Part shown: one piece after another, positions 10,178 through 18,939 of the stretch
Layout: each line of letters starts with the position of its first letter
How positions within the stretch are numbered: the first letter of the stretch is position 1
NCBI RefSeq assembly: GCF_008692605.1
Contig: NZ_LFCT01000017.1
Coordinates: forward strand, 62,001 to 126,000
Source of the DNA: Sphingobium estronivorans
GTDB lineage: Bacteria; Pseudomonadota; Alphaproteobacteria; Sphingomonadales; Sphingomonadaceae
Direction of reading: 5' to 3'
Length of the DNA: 64,000 nt
Notes under the pieces: generated by a model
Told to the model about the DNA's origin: nothing
The model's database searches: none
The model's input: the letters and a program-made list of their open reading frames with translations, nothing else
Position numbers and translations under genes: made by a program

Positions 10178-12607
10178 TCAGAAGGCGAAATCCATCCCCA
10201 GCCGCACGGTGCGGGGGCGCAGCGGCGTCACATAATCGCCGCGCAGGTCGAAGGGCGTGCCCAGCGAGAAGCGGTTGCCGGTGCTGCCGAGCAGATTGGA
10301 GAGGGAAAGTGACCATTGCACCGCCCCTCGCGTCAGACCGGCGCTGAGCGCGGTGTCGACATAATTGCCCTGTTCCCGGCCCAATATCGGCCCGACGCCC
10401 AGGCGCGACTTGCCGACATAGCGGGCCGAACCGTTGATGTGGAATTGCATGGCGTCGCCCAACGGAGCGCGATAGTCGAAGCTGGCGCGTCCACCCCAAT
10501 TGGCGACATTGGGCAGGGCCAGCGTCTGGCCTTCGTAGGAAAGCATCTGCACGAACCGGGCAGGGCGGCTGAGGCGGCTGTCATTATAGATGAAGCTGCC
10601 GTCGAACGTCAGCCGGGGCGCGGGATGGACGACGATGCGGCCCTCCACCGTGTAGATGCGTCCGTCCCCGATATTGGCCGTGGTGGGGATGCCGATGCGG
10701 TCGGTGACGTCGGCCTGGATGTTCTTCCACCGGGTATAGGCGACATTGCCCGTCAGCGCGACCGGATCGACGCCGGGCACGCCCTTGCGGAAGCCGATTT
10801 CCGCCGTCGATGTGCGGTCGTTGCGGAAGCGCTGAATATGCTGGTCGTCCACGGCAAGCCCGCCCGGACGGAAGCCCTGCTGGAAGCGCGCATAGAGCGT
10901 CATGCCCGGCAAGGCGTCGGTCAGCAGCGAGAAGGAGGGAAGGAAGATCGTTTCGTTCCTGTTCGCCTGCGCCTCGGCCCGGGCGATGGCGGCGGTGGAC
11001 AGGAAGGCGATGGGATCGAGCGCTTCGCCGGTGAGGCGGCTGTTGGTCAGCCGTCCGCCCACCGTGGCGATCAGGCCGCTGACGGGTTCAAAGGATGCCT
11101 CGCCAAACAGCGTCGCTTCCCGAATGCGGTTGCGGACGCCGGTCGAGGTCGCGGGCATCCCCCGGCCATAGACGGGAACGCCGGGAATGATCTGTTGCTG
11201 AATGGGCGGCGTGCCGTAGGAGGTCAGCGACCGTTCGATATTCGACGTGCTTTCCAGATAGGATGCGCCCAATATCCAGCCCAGGCCATTGTCCAGATCG
11301 CGCACGATGCGGTTTTCGGTGGAGAAGATGTCGACCTTGTTCCGCTGCCGGAACAAGGCTGGCGGGCCGCCGGGCTGGGTCGCGTCATAGCTTTCCCACA
11401 AGATGTTGCGCACATAGCCGGTCGAGGACACGAAGCGCAGATCGTCCCATTGCCGTTCCACCCTGAGATTGGCGAGCGCATAGTCGGAGGAATAGGGCTG
11501 CGCGACGGCGGAGGCGCGTTCCAGATCGCCGATCTTCTTCGCTGCATATTGGGCGTCGTCGGCCTTGATCCGCTGATAGACGCCGGTGAGGTCGATCGTC
11601 CAATCCTCGTCCGGCGCGAACCGCAGCGCCGCGCGGCCGCCGACGGTGCGGGTGCGGTTGACGTCATCCTTGTGGCGCATGACATCGTCGATATAGCCGC
11701 CATCCTGCACGCCATAGCCGACGACGCGCAGCGCGATCTTCTCCGCAACGATCGGCAGGTTGATCGTCGCGGCAAGGTCGCCGCCCGGATCGCCATGCTG
11801 CGTGGCGCTCACCCCGGCGGAAATCTGGCCGCCCGCCTGACCCAGATTGGGCGCGTTGGGGATCATGCGCACGATGCCGCCCAGCGAACCCGCGCCGTAG
11901 AGCGTGCCCTGCGGTCCTTCCAGCACCTCCACGCCCTGCATGTCGTAGAGCTTCAGGTCGGGATCGGGCGCGGCATAGTTCAGGCGCATATCGCCCAGAT
12001 ATTGGCCGGTCGTCGCCTGGGTCGGCCCGGCGACGCCGCTATCCGCAATGGCGCGGATGAACAGCTTGTTGCGTCCCGCGCCCGCATGGGTGGAACTGAG
12101 GCTTGCCACGCGGAAGATCAGGCTGGCGGTGCCGCCCGCCGCTTCGCTTGCGCTGAACGCATTATTGCCCACCACATCGACCATCCCGGCATAGCGGGGG
12201 AGGGGCGTGTCGCGCTTCGAGGCGGTGACGATGATCTCCGCCGGTTCCTGTTCGGCTGCCGGCGCAGGAGTGGCAACGGCCCTGCGGGACTGCGCCCGCA
12301 CCACCCGTTCGCGCACGATCCGGTAGGTGTTGTCGTCGATCCTGCGGATGCTGGCGCCGCTGCCCCTGAGCAGCCGCTTGAGCGCGGCTTCCACCGACAT
12401 GCGGCCCTGAATGGCGGGGGTCGCGATCCCGGCGAGCGACTGGTCCGACATGCCGATGCTGGCACCGGTCTGACGCCCAAGCGCTATCGCTGCCTCGCCC
12501 AGCCGTCCGGGGGCGATGCTGATCTCCTGTCTTTCCGCCGCTTGCACGGGCGAAGCGGCCGTTATGGCGAGGGCGGTGACGAAAAGGACGTCAGCGTGAC
12601 GGGCCAT
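10178..12607 (-). CDS. TonB-dependent receptor with N-terminal STN signalling domain
   Basis: An 809-residue outer-membrane receptor of the FecA/FpvA transducer type. A signal peptide (about 1-23) is followed by an STN domain (about 30-105, with 'GASIGMSDQSL' and 'GRMSVEAALKRLL'). A linker carrying 'PAEIIVTASKR' (TonB-box region) leads into a plug (about 150-255; 'VLEGPQGTLYGAGSLGGIVRMI') and a 22-strand barrel ending in phenylalanine (MDFAF). The STN domain signals ligand binding to a FecR protein, and the fecR-like gene overlaps this one by 17 bp. The ligand cannot be read from sequence; a ferric siderophore or another large molecule is usual for the family. Confidence 0.95.
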   Translation of the reverse strand: MARHADVLFVTALAITAASPVQAAERQEISIAPGRLGEAAIALGRQTGASIGMSDQSLAGIATPAIQGRMSVEAALKRLLRGSGASIRRIDDNTYRIVRERVVRAQSRRAVATPAPAAEQEPAEIIVTASKRDTPLPRYAGMVDVVGNNAFSASEAAGGTASLIFRVASLSSTHAGAGRNKLFIRAIADSGVAGPTQATTGQYLGDMRLNYAAPDPDLKLYDMQGVEVLEGPQGTLYGAGSLGGIVRMIPNAPNLGQAGGQISAGVSATQHGDPGGDLAATINLPIVAEKIALRVVGYGVQDGGYIDDVMRHKDDVNRTRTVGGRAALRFAPDEDWTIDLTGVYQRIKADDAQYAAKKIGDLERASAVAQPYSSDYALANLRVERQWDDLRFVSSTGYVRNILWESYDATQPGGPPALFRQRNKVDIFSTENRIVRDLDNGLGWILGASYLESTSNIERSLTSYGTPPIQQQIIPGVPVYGRGMPATSTGVRNRIREATLFGEASFEPVSGLIATVGGRLTNSRLTGEALDPIAFLSTAAIARAEAQANRNETIFLPSFSLLTDALPGMTLYARFQQGFRPGGLAVDDQHIQRFRNDRTSTAEIGFRKGVPGVDPVALTGNVAYTRWKNIQADVTDRIGIPTTANIGDGRIYTVEGRIVVHPAPRLTFDGSFIYNDSRLSRPARFVQMLSYEGQTLALPNVANWGGRASFDYRAPLGDAMQFHINGSARYVGKSRLGVGPILGREQGNYVDTALSAGLTRGAVQWSLSLSNLLGSTGNRFSLGTPFDLRGDYVTPLRPRTVRLGMDFAF

Positions 12608-13538
12608 CCCCCTCCTTCAACAACCATCCATCCTTTTGCCTGACGGCGCTAAGCCCCATCAGCGGCGCGGCCTGGCCAAAGAAACGCGCCGGATCGCGGT
12701 CCAGACGGATCGTGCCGGTAAAGTGCATGGCGCCCGCGCCGGGGGTGGCGGTCAGTTGCACCCCCAGAGAACGGGCGATGTCGGCGCTGATCTGCGTCAC
12801 CGGGGCATTGGCATAGGTCAGCCGCCCCTGACGCCAGCTCGCGACCGCATCGGGGGCGATATCCATGACGCGCAGCCCGCTTTCATCCTCGCTGAGCGCA
12901 CGGCCAGCGGGCAGGGCGATGGCCTCCGCACCGGGATTATAGATCACCTTGCCTTCCGATACGCCGATGCGCGTGGCATTGCCGCTATGGACGATGTTGA
13001 AAACGGTGCCTGCGTCCTCGAACACGGCGTCGCCCACGGTCACGCGAAAGGGATGGGCGGCGTCATGCCGGACCGTGAAGGCCGCCTCGCCGCTGTCGAG
13101 TGCTGCGAAGCGTGCATCATGGCGGTCGAGGCGCATGGTGGTGCCGCCGTTCATCTCGACCCGGGTGCCATCGTCCAGTGCGACGGTGCGGGTCTCGCCG
13201 GGCCGGGTGGCGACGGTGTAGATGTCGGGCCGCTTCATCATGCCGACCGAAACCACCCCGACCAGAGCCGCCGCGACCGCGCCGCTCGCGATCCAGCGCA
13301 TCGGCCGCCAGCCGCGTGGTCCTGTGTCATTGGCGGGCACAGCGATGGCGACAGGTTTGGCCGGCACGATCCTGGCGAGGTCGGCATCCGCCGCCATCAG
13401 CGCGTCATAGGCCGCCGCGTGGCCGAAATCCGCCTCCAGCCATTGCGTGAACGCTTCCCAATCGGCAAATTCAGGATCGCGCGTACGGATGACCCATCCG
13501 AGCGCCTCCTCATTCATCATGGCTCCAGCCCTGTTCAT
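12591..13538 (-). CDS. FecR-type anti-sigma factor / sigma regulator
   Basis: The 315-residue product has a cytoplasmic N-terminal DUF4880-like region (about 1-45, 'EEALGWVIRTRDPEFADWEAFTQWL') and one transmembrane segment near 80-100. A periplasmic FecR domain follows (about 105-205, with 'TRPGETRTVALDDGTRVEMNGG'), then a C-terminal domain that should contact the STN domain of the receptor. AAGGGG lies seven bases before the chosen ATG; two further ATGs at 13520 and 13517 also have GGAG close by. It sits between the sigma gene (37 bp upstream) and the receptor gene (17 bp overlap), the classic FecI-FecR-FecA order. Confidence 0.94.
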   Translation of the reverse strand: MNRAGAMMNEEALGWVIRTRDPEFADWEAFTQWLEADFGHAAAYDALMAADADLARIVPAKPVAIAVPANDTGPRGWRPMRWIASGAVAAALVGVVSVGMMKRPDIYTVATRPGETRTVALDDGTRVEMNGGTTMRLDRHDARFAALDSGEAAFTVRHDAAHPFRVTVGDAVFEDAGTVFNIVHSGNATRIGVSEGKVIYNPGAEAIALPAGRALSEDESGLRVMDIAPDAVASWRQGRLTYANAPVTQISADIARSLGVQLTATPGAGAMHFTGTIRLDRDPARFFGQAAPLMGLSAVRQKDGWLLKEGDGPSR

Positions 13539-13575
13539 TGCATGCCCCTTATAGGGCGAGACGCCGTCGCCGTCC

Positions 13576-14124
13576 TCATTCCGTATCCATTTTCTGCTTG
13601 AGGGCGATCATGGCGCGATACGCCTTTTGCAGGTCCTTCTCCACGGTGGTGAGACTCACCCCCAGTTCCTCCGCGATCAGCCTTTGGCCGACGCCTTCGA
13701 TACGGAAGCGGCGGAACACCAGCTCGATGCGCGGTCCCAGCGATTGCAACACGGCACGGGCCTCCTCCAGCCTTTCGGTCAGGATCAGCCGTTCGTCTAT
13801 CGCGATGTCCTCCGACGGATCGGCCATGACACCGCCCGCGCCCTCGGCCCAGTCCTGTTCCCGCCGCTCCCGCCGGGTGGCGGAGCGGTAGCGGTCCAGC
13901 ATCAGATTGTTGGCCATGCGGTAAAGATAGGGCAGCGGATCGGCGACCGGTCCCAGGTCCTTCTCCTCCAGCTTCATCCACATATCCTGCAACAGATCCT
14001 CGGACTCATCGCCCGCGCCACGGGCGCGCAGAAAGCGCAGCAGGGCGGGTCGGTTGTGCAGGAAAATCGCGGAAAGGCCGGTAGCCATGAAGAACGTGCG
14101 TCCAATGGGATCAACATTTGCCAT
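13576..14124 (-). CDS. ECF sigma factor, FecI-like
   Basis: A 182-residue extracytoplasmic-function sigma factor. Region 2 contains 'ESEDLLQDMWMKL' and 'PYLYRMANNLMLDRYRSA'; region 4 contains 'RFRIEGVGQRLIAEELGVSLTTVEKDLQKAYRAM', a clear helix-turn-helix. The first ATG is used here. An ATG 36 bases downstream (14088), giving 'MATGLSAIFLHNRPALLRFL', matches the usual FecI N-terminus equally well, and neither has a good ribosome binding site. It should direct transcription of the receptor, and perhaps the autotransporter, when the FecR protein is triggered. No clear Fur box was seen upstream. Confidence 0.94.
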   Translation of the reverse strand: MANVDPIGRTFFMATGLSAIFLHNRPALLRFLRARGAGDESEDLLQDMWMKLEEKDLGPVADPLPYLYRMANNLMLDRYRSATRRERREQDWAEGAGGVMADPSEDIAIDERLILTERLEEARAVLQSLGPRIELVFRRFRIEGVGQRLIAEELGVSLTTVEKDLQKAYRAMIALKQKMDTE

Positions 14125-14228
14125 AAAGGGCCGGGATGGGCGTTGCAACGGGCAAGCGTCGAGGGAGACATGGCATTTACCTGCGGCGCCGACTGTTCTA
14201 GCTGATCCTGGGTGTACCGGCAGGAGGC

Positions 14229-15443
14229 ATGATGCAGGCGACAGGGCAGGTGGACGTAGCGGCAGCGCGGGCAGCGGGCATGGACGCCGCGAAGTTACAG
14301 GCGCTGGCGGACCATGTTCACGAAACTTATGTCGCGCCGGGCAAACTGCCCCATATGCAGTTGTTGGTGTCGCGCGAAGAGCGGCCGATCCTGTCGGTCT
14401 GCAGCGGCATCGCGCGGGCGACTGGCGCCCCGCTGGGGGAGGATGCGCTATACCGGATCGCGTCGATGACCAAGCCGGTCACCTCGGTCGCCTTCATGAT
14501 GCTGGTCGAACAAGGACTGGTCGCGCTGGACGATCCGGTGGCGACGGTGCTGCCTGAATTTGGCGATCTGGCGGTCGGCGCGGACGGTCGCGGGCGGATG
14601 CGAAGGCCGATGCTGATGATCGACCTGCTGCGGCATACCTCCGGCCTGACTTATGGTCTCCAGCGACAGACCCCGATTGACGCGCGTTATCGGGAATTGG
14701 GCCTCGACGAATTTCAGCAGAAGCGCAGTTCGAATGCGTTCATTGCGGCGCTTGCCGAACTGCCGCTCGAATTTTCCCCCGGCGAGCGATGGAATTATTC
14801 GGTGTCGACCGATGTGCTGGGCGTGGTCGTGGAACGGTTAAGCGGTATCGATCTGGAGCGTTTTTTCCGGGAGCGTATTTTCGATCCGCTGGGCATGACC
14901 GACACCTTCTTCGAACTGCCGGAGGACCGTGTCGAACGCATGACCGACGCCTGGCAGTTGGGGCCGGACGGTGCCCTGTCCCTCTACGAACGGGGATCGC
15001 GCAGCGGCTGGCGCAGGCCGTTGCAATTGCGGTCCGGTGGCGGGGGATTGGTGTCTTGTGTGGCGGATTATCATCGCTTTGCCAGGATGCTGCTGCGGGG
15101 CGGGGAATTGGACGGCGCGCGGCTTCTGAAACCCGAAACCGTGGCGGCCATGCATGCCAATCACCTGCCGGGGGGCAAGGATCTGGCCAGCCTGTCCTCC
15201 TCCATGTTCAGCGAGGCGGATTATGCCGGCATCGGCTTCGGCCTCGGCTTCGCGACCGATCTCCAGACGCGGGAATATTATTGGGGCGGCGTGTTCTCCA
15301 CCTTCTTCTTCATCGATCCGGTGGAGCGGTTGATCGGCATTTTCATGACCCAGCATTTCCCCTCCAGCACTTATCCAGTGCGGGGCGAATTGCGGCGCGG
15401 CATTCGCGACGCAATCGTCGATCATCGCGGACATGCCATCTAA
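14229..15443 (+). CDS. Serine hydrolase of the beta-lactamase / EstB esterase family
   Basis: A 404-residue protein with the class C beta-lactamase fold signature: SMTK (Ser79, Lys82), Tyr190 in WNYSVSTD, and HTSGL at 136-140. Esterases of the EstB type, rather than true beta-lactamases, show the YSV form. There is no signal peptide, so it is probably cytoplasmic. AGGAGG sits just before a double ATG; the second (14232) has the better spacing. The gene diverges from the ECF sigma gene across about 100 bp. It could process a ligand imported by the receptor, but that is inference from position only. Confidence 0.88.
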   Translation: MMQATGQVDVAAARAAGMDAAKLQALADHVHETYVAPGKLPHMQLLVSREERPILSVCSGIARATGAPLGEDALYRIASMTKPVTSVAFMMLVEQGLVALDDPVATVLPEFGDLAVGADGRGRMRRPMLMIDLLRHTSGLTYGLQRQTPIDARYRELGLDEFQQKRSSNAFIAALAELPLEFSPGERWNYSVSTDVLGVVVERLSGIDLERFFRERIFDPLGMTDTFFELPEDRVERMTDAWQLGPDGALSLYERGSRSGWRRPLQLRSGGGGLVSCVADYHRFARMLLRGGELDGARLLKPETVAAMHANHLPGGKDLASLSSSMFSEADYAGIGFGLGFATDLQTREYYWGGVFSTFFFIDPVERLIGIFMTQHFPSSTYPVRGELRRGIRDAIVDHRGHAI

Positions 15444-15512
15444 ATTTGCTGTTGGCGAGGGGTGGGCCGTGCAATCATCCGCCCGGACTCACGGCAAGGG
15501 GCACGCGCGTGA

Positions 15513-15740
15513 ACCTCTTGTTTCAGTCCTGATATTATCGAGCGCCGTCGCCGAATCCTGGAGGAAACGCGCAAGCTCATCGCTGAACAGGGCATCGCTG
15601 CGCTCAGCATGAACGAGATCGGTCAGCGTGCGGGCGTAGCCATGATACAGCATAATCTGGAGCGCATGATCCCCGCACGGAGGCACTGCCCACCATCCAG
15701 CAACCTGGTTGTGGCGGGCATGATTCGCGCCTACCCGTGA
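15513..15740 (+). pseudogene. Remnant of a TetR-family regulator (helix-turn-helix end only)
   Basis: The open frame reads DIIERRRRILEETRKLI, then AEQGIAALSMNEIGQRAGVA, the N-terminal helices and helix-turn-helix of a TetR repressor. No in-frame ATG or GTG start precedes it (a stop lies at 15510-15512), and similarity ends abruptly after the recognition helix. The remaining 35 codons (MIQHNLERM onward) do not resemble a TetR ligand domain. A complete member would need about 190 residues. This is best read as a decayed or rearranged gene fragment, and it is the only thing I can support in the 370 bp between the serine hydrolase and fbiC. Confidence 0.7.
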
Positions 15741-15813
15741 ATTTATTTTTGCACATGCGTGAAGTTGGAGGCAAAGGTCGGAAACGCGGAATGAATATCA
15801 TGGAGTGGTCCGA

Positions 15814-18219
15814 ATGAGAGGAAATGTGGGTAAGGTTGGACCTGCGATTGCGTTGCAAAATGCGCCGCTGTCCGACATGCTGACCGCAGCCTCTGCGCTG
15901 CGTGACGAAGGCCATGGCCGGGTTCAGAGCTGGTCGCGCAAGGTGTTCATTCCGCTGACCCAGCTTTGCCGCAATCTTTGCTATTACTGCACCTTCTCCC
16001 AGCCGCCCCGGCCCGGCGAGAACGCCTATATGACCCGCGACGAAGTGCTGGCAGTTGCCCGCGCGGGCAAGGCGGCGGGCTGCACCGAGGCGCTGTTCAC
16101 ACTGGGGGACAAGCCGGAATTGCGCTTCGCCGCCGCGCGTGATGAGCTGGCAAGGCTCGGCCATGCCACGACCATCTCCTATCTGATCGAAATGGCCGCA
16201 GCGGTCCGCGACGAAACCGGCTTGCTGCCGCACATCAACGCAGGCGTCATGACCCGCGAGGAAATGGCTGCGCTGCGCGGCGTGTCGGTGAGCCAGGGCC
16301 TGATGCTGGAGTCTGTGTCCGACCGGCTCTGCCAGAAGGGCGAGGCGCATTACCGCTCGCCGGACAAGGAACCGGCGGCCCGCCTGGAAACCATCCGCCT
16401 CGCGGGCGAACTGCAAATCCCGTTCACGACCGGCATATTGATCGGCATCGGCGAAACCCGTGGCGAGCGGATCGAAGCGCTCGAAGCGATTCGCGACCTG
16501 CACGAAACCCATGGTCATATCCAGGAAGTGATCGTGCAGAATTTCCGCGCGAAAGAACGGACGGTGATGGCCCATGCGCCCGAACCGGATATGGATGAGT
16601 TGCTCTGGACCATCGCCGCCGCGCGCCTGATCCTGGGGCCGCAGATGAATATTCAGGCGCCGCCCAATCTCTCGGCCGCCGATTTTCCGCGCCTGCTGTC
16701 GGCGGGGATCAACGATTGGGGCGGCGTTTCGCCAGTCACGCCGGATCATGTGAATCCCGAGGCCCCCTGGCCCGAAGTCGAACGCCTGCGCATGGCCACC
16801 GAAGGGGAGGGACGGATGCTGGTCGCGCGCCTGCCGGTCTATCCCGCCTATGCGCAGGATAATGCCCGATGGCAGGACCGTGCCATGGTCCGCCATATCC
16901 TCGCCCATGCCGATGCGGAGGGCTTTGCCCGCGAAGACAGGTGGTCACCCGGCATCGCGCTCGAACCCCGCATCACGCGCCCTTCCATTCTGCCGGTCGA
17001 CCCGAAGATCGCCGCCATTGTTGATCGCGCCATGGTGGGCGCGCTGCTGGATGAGGAGGAGATCGCCACCCTCTTTTCCGCTCGCGAATTCGACCTTGAG
17101 CATGTCTGCGACAGCGCCGACGCCGTGCGCGAACAGGTGATAGGCGACACCATCACCTATGTCGTCAACCGCAACATCAATTATACCAATATCTGCGCCT
17201 ATAAATGCAGCTTCTGCGCCTTTTCCAAGGGGGACAAGGCGGAGGAACTGCGCGGCAAACCCTATGATCTCGACCTGGAAGAAGTCGTCCGCCGCACCCG
17301 CGAGGCGTGGGAGCGCGGCGGCACCGAAGTTTGCCTGCAAGGCGGTATCCACCCGCATTATACCGGCGACACGTATATCAACCTCGCCAAGGCCGTTCGC
17401 GCCGCCGTGCCGGACATGCACATCCATGCCTTTTCGCCGCTGGAAGTGTCGCAGGGCGCCGCGACGCTGGGTCTGAGCGTCGGACACTTCCTCCTGCGTC
17501 TGAAAGAAGCGGGCCTCGACACGCTTCCCGGCACGGCGGCGGAGATATTGGACGATGAGGTCCGCGCCATCATCTGCCCGGACAAGCTCAACACGGAACA
17601 GTGGCTGGATGTCATCGAAACCGCGCATAAGGTCGGCTTCACCACCACCGCCACCATCATGTTCGGCCATGTCGACACGCCGCGCCATTGGGCGCGCCAC
17701 CTGATCCGCATCCGCGACCTCCAGCGCCGGACCGGCGGCTTCACCGAATTCGTGCCGCTGCCCTTCGTCCATATGGAAGCGCCGATGGGCGTGCGGGGCG
17801 AGGCGCGTCATGGCCCCACCTTCCGCGAAGTGCGGCTGATGCACGCGGTCGCGCGACTGGCGCTGCATCCGCATATCCGCTCGATCCAGACCAGCTGGGT
17901 AAAGCTGGGCGAGGAGGGGGTGAAGGCCTGCCTCACCTCCGGCGCCAACGATCTGGGCGGAACGCTCATGAATGAGAGCATTTCCCGCGCTGCGGGCACG
18001 CAGCATGGTCAGGAAATGCCCCCCGCTGCGATGGAAGCGCTGATCCGCTCGCTCGGCCGCACCCCGCGCCAGCGCAGCACTGCCTATGGCGCGGTGTCGG
18101 AGGACATGCACGATCGCGGCATGGCTGCGGCGGACCTCACCCCCATGATCCTCACGCCCCCGCGCAAACGTGCGCGGGGTGACCGGAATGAACAGGAGAA
18201 TTTGATTTATGCAGAATGA
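15814..18219 (+). CDS. fbiC: FO synthase, fused CofG-CofH (F420 biosynthesis)
   Basis: An 801-residue protein with two radical-SAM domains. The first CxxxCxxC is Cys52-Cys56-Cys59 (CRNLCYYC, CofG half); the second is Cys461-Cys465-Cys468 (CAYKCSFC, CofH half). Together they condense 5-amino-6-ribitylaminouracil with tyrosine to give 7,8-didemethyl-8-hydroxy-5-deazariboflavin (FO), the chromophore of coenzyme F420. The ATG was chosen because GGAG lies eight bases upstream; a GTG nine bases earlier is also in frame. The 3' end overlaps npdG by 11 bp. Genes for the later steps (cofC, cofD, cofE) are not in this window. Confidence 0.95.
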   Translation: MRGNVGKVGPAIALQNAPLSDMLTAASALRDEGHGRVQSWSRKVFIPLTQLCRNLCYYCTFSQPPRPGENAYMTRDEVLAVARAGKAAGCTEALFTLGDKPELRFAAARDELARLGHATTISYLIEMAAAVRDETGLLPHINAGVMTREEMAALRGVSVSQGLMLESVSDRLCQKGEAHYRSPDKEPAARLETIRLAGELQIPFTTGILIGIGETRGERIEALEAIRDLHETHGHIQEVIVQNFRAKERTVMAHAPEPDMDELLWTIAAARLILGPQMNIQAPPNLSAADFPRLLSAGINDWGGVSPVTPDHVNPEAPWPEVERLRMATEGEGRMLVARLPVYPAYAQDNARWQDRAMVRHILAHADAEGFAREDRWSPGIALEPRITRPSILPVDPKIAAIVDRAMVGALLDEEEIATLFSAREFDLEHVCDSADAVREQVIGDTITYVVNRNINYTNICAYKCSFCAFSKGDKAEELRGKPYDLDLEEVVRRTREAWERGGTEVCLQGGIHPHYTGDTYINLAKAVRAAVPDMHIHAFSPLEVSQGAATLGLSVGHFLLRLKEAGLDTLPGTAAEILDDEVRAIICPDKLNTEQWLDVIETAHKVGFTTTATIMFGHVDTPRHWARHLIRIRDLQRRTGGFTEFVPLPFVHMEAPMGVRGEARHGPTFREVRLMHAVARLALHPHIRSIQTSWVKLGEEGVKACLTSGANDLGGTLMNESISRAAGTQHGQEMPPAAMEALIRSLGRTPRQRSTAYGAVSEDMHDRGMAAADLTPMILTPPRKRARGDRNEQENLIYAE

Positions 18220-18874
18220 AACTCTGGCGAGCATCGCCGTCCTTGGCGGCACCGGCAAGGAAGGCGGCGGCCTCGCGCTCCGCTGGGCGCATAAGGGGCA
18301 CAGGGTCATCATCGGCAGCCGTACCGCCGAACGCGCGCAGGAAGCCGCCGCCCAGATGAATGCGGTGCTGGGGGAAGGCACCGTCACCGGCGCCGCCAAT
18401 CCGGACGCCGCCGCGCAGGCCGACATTGTCGTTCTGGCCGTGCCCTATGCGGCGCAGCAATCGACGGTGAAGGATGTGGAGCCGGCGCTGGCTGGCAAGA
18501 TCCTGATCGACGTGACGGTGCCTCTGGTCCCGCCGAAAGTTAGCCGCGTGCAACTTCCCGAAGGCGGTTCCGCCGTGGAGGCGGTGCAGAAGATGCTGGG
18601 CGACGGGGTTCGCGTCGTCTCCGCCTTCCAGAATATCAGCGCGCATCACCTGACCAAGCTGGATGAGGAAATCGAATGCGACGTTCTGGTCTGCGCCGAT
18701 GACAGCAAAGCCGCCGACACGGTGGTCGCGCTGGCGCAGGAAATCGGTCTGCGCGCATGGAATGCCGGACCGCTGTGCAATTCGGTGGTGGCCGAAGGAC
18801 TGACTTCCGTCCTCATCGCGCTCAACCGCAAATATAAGGTTCCCGGCTCCGGCATCCGCATCACCGGCGTCTGA
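18209..18874 (+). CDS. npdG: NADPH:F420 oxidoreductase
   Basis: A 221-residue protein matching the Fno/NpdG family. It has an N-terminal dinucleotide-binding motif (VLGGTGKEGGGLA, residues 11-23) and GSR after the second strand for the NADP phosphate. The family segment 'DVTVPLVPPK' and the C-terminal 'NRKYKVPGSGIRITG', which helps bind F420, are also present. The enzyme moves hydride between NADPH and F420. The start lies inside the fbiC end (11-bp overlap), with AGGAG about ten bases before the ATG, so cofactor synthesis and reduction are co-expressed. What uses the reduced cofactor cannot be told from this window. Confidence 0.93.
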   Translation: MQNETLASIAVLGGTGKEGGGLALRWAHKGHRVIIGSRTAERAQEAAAQMNAVLGEGTVTGAANPDAAAQADIVVLAVPYAAQQSTVKDVEPALAGKILIDVTVPLVPPKVSRVQLPEGGSAVEAVQKMLGDGVRVVSAFQNISAHHLTKLDEEIECDVLVCADDSKAADTVVALAQEIGLRAWNAGPLCNSVVAEGLTSVLIALNRKYKVPGSGIRITGV

Positions 18875-18893
18875 CAGGAATATCAGGACCGAA

Positions 18894-18939
18894 GCCCTAT
18901 TGCCGCCGGTGTCGTGCACGACACCGGCGGCAATAGGGC
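18894..18939. repeat. Perfect 46-bp palindrome after npdG
   Basis: Twenty-three bases (18894-18916) are followed at once by their exact reverse complement (18917-18939), centred on GTG|CAC. It begins 20 bp after the npdG stop. As RNA it would form a very stable GC-rich hairpin and could stop or protect the fbiC-npdG message, but no T-run follows on either strand. As DNA it could extrude a cruciform or bind a dimeric protein. Confidence 0.9.

Noticed and set aside
10316..12643. A 775-codon plus-strand frame opposite the TonB receptor
   Set aside because: The minus strand holds a complete STN-plug-barrel receptor; the opposite frame has no domains or start signals.
10178..14124. Lasso-peptide biosynthesis and uptake locus
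   Set aside because: No precursor peptide, lasso cyclase or protease gene and no S9-type isopeptidase is present; only the sigma/FecR/receptor layout is shared.
14229..15443. True class C beta-lactamase
   Set aside because: The tyrosine motif is YSV rather than YxN and no signal peptide is present, so an esterase-like hydrolase is the safer call.
16945..18426. A 493-codon minus-strand frame opposite fbiC and npdG
   Set aside because: Both radical-SAM motifs and the NpdG fold are on the plus strand; the antisense frame is a GC-rich shadow.
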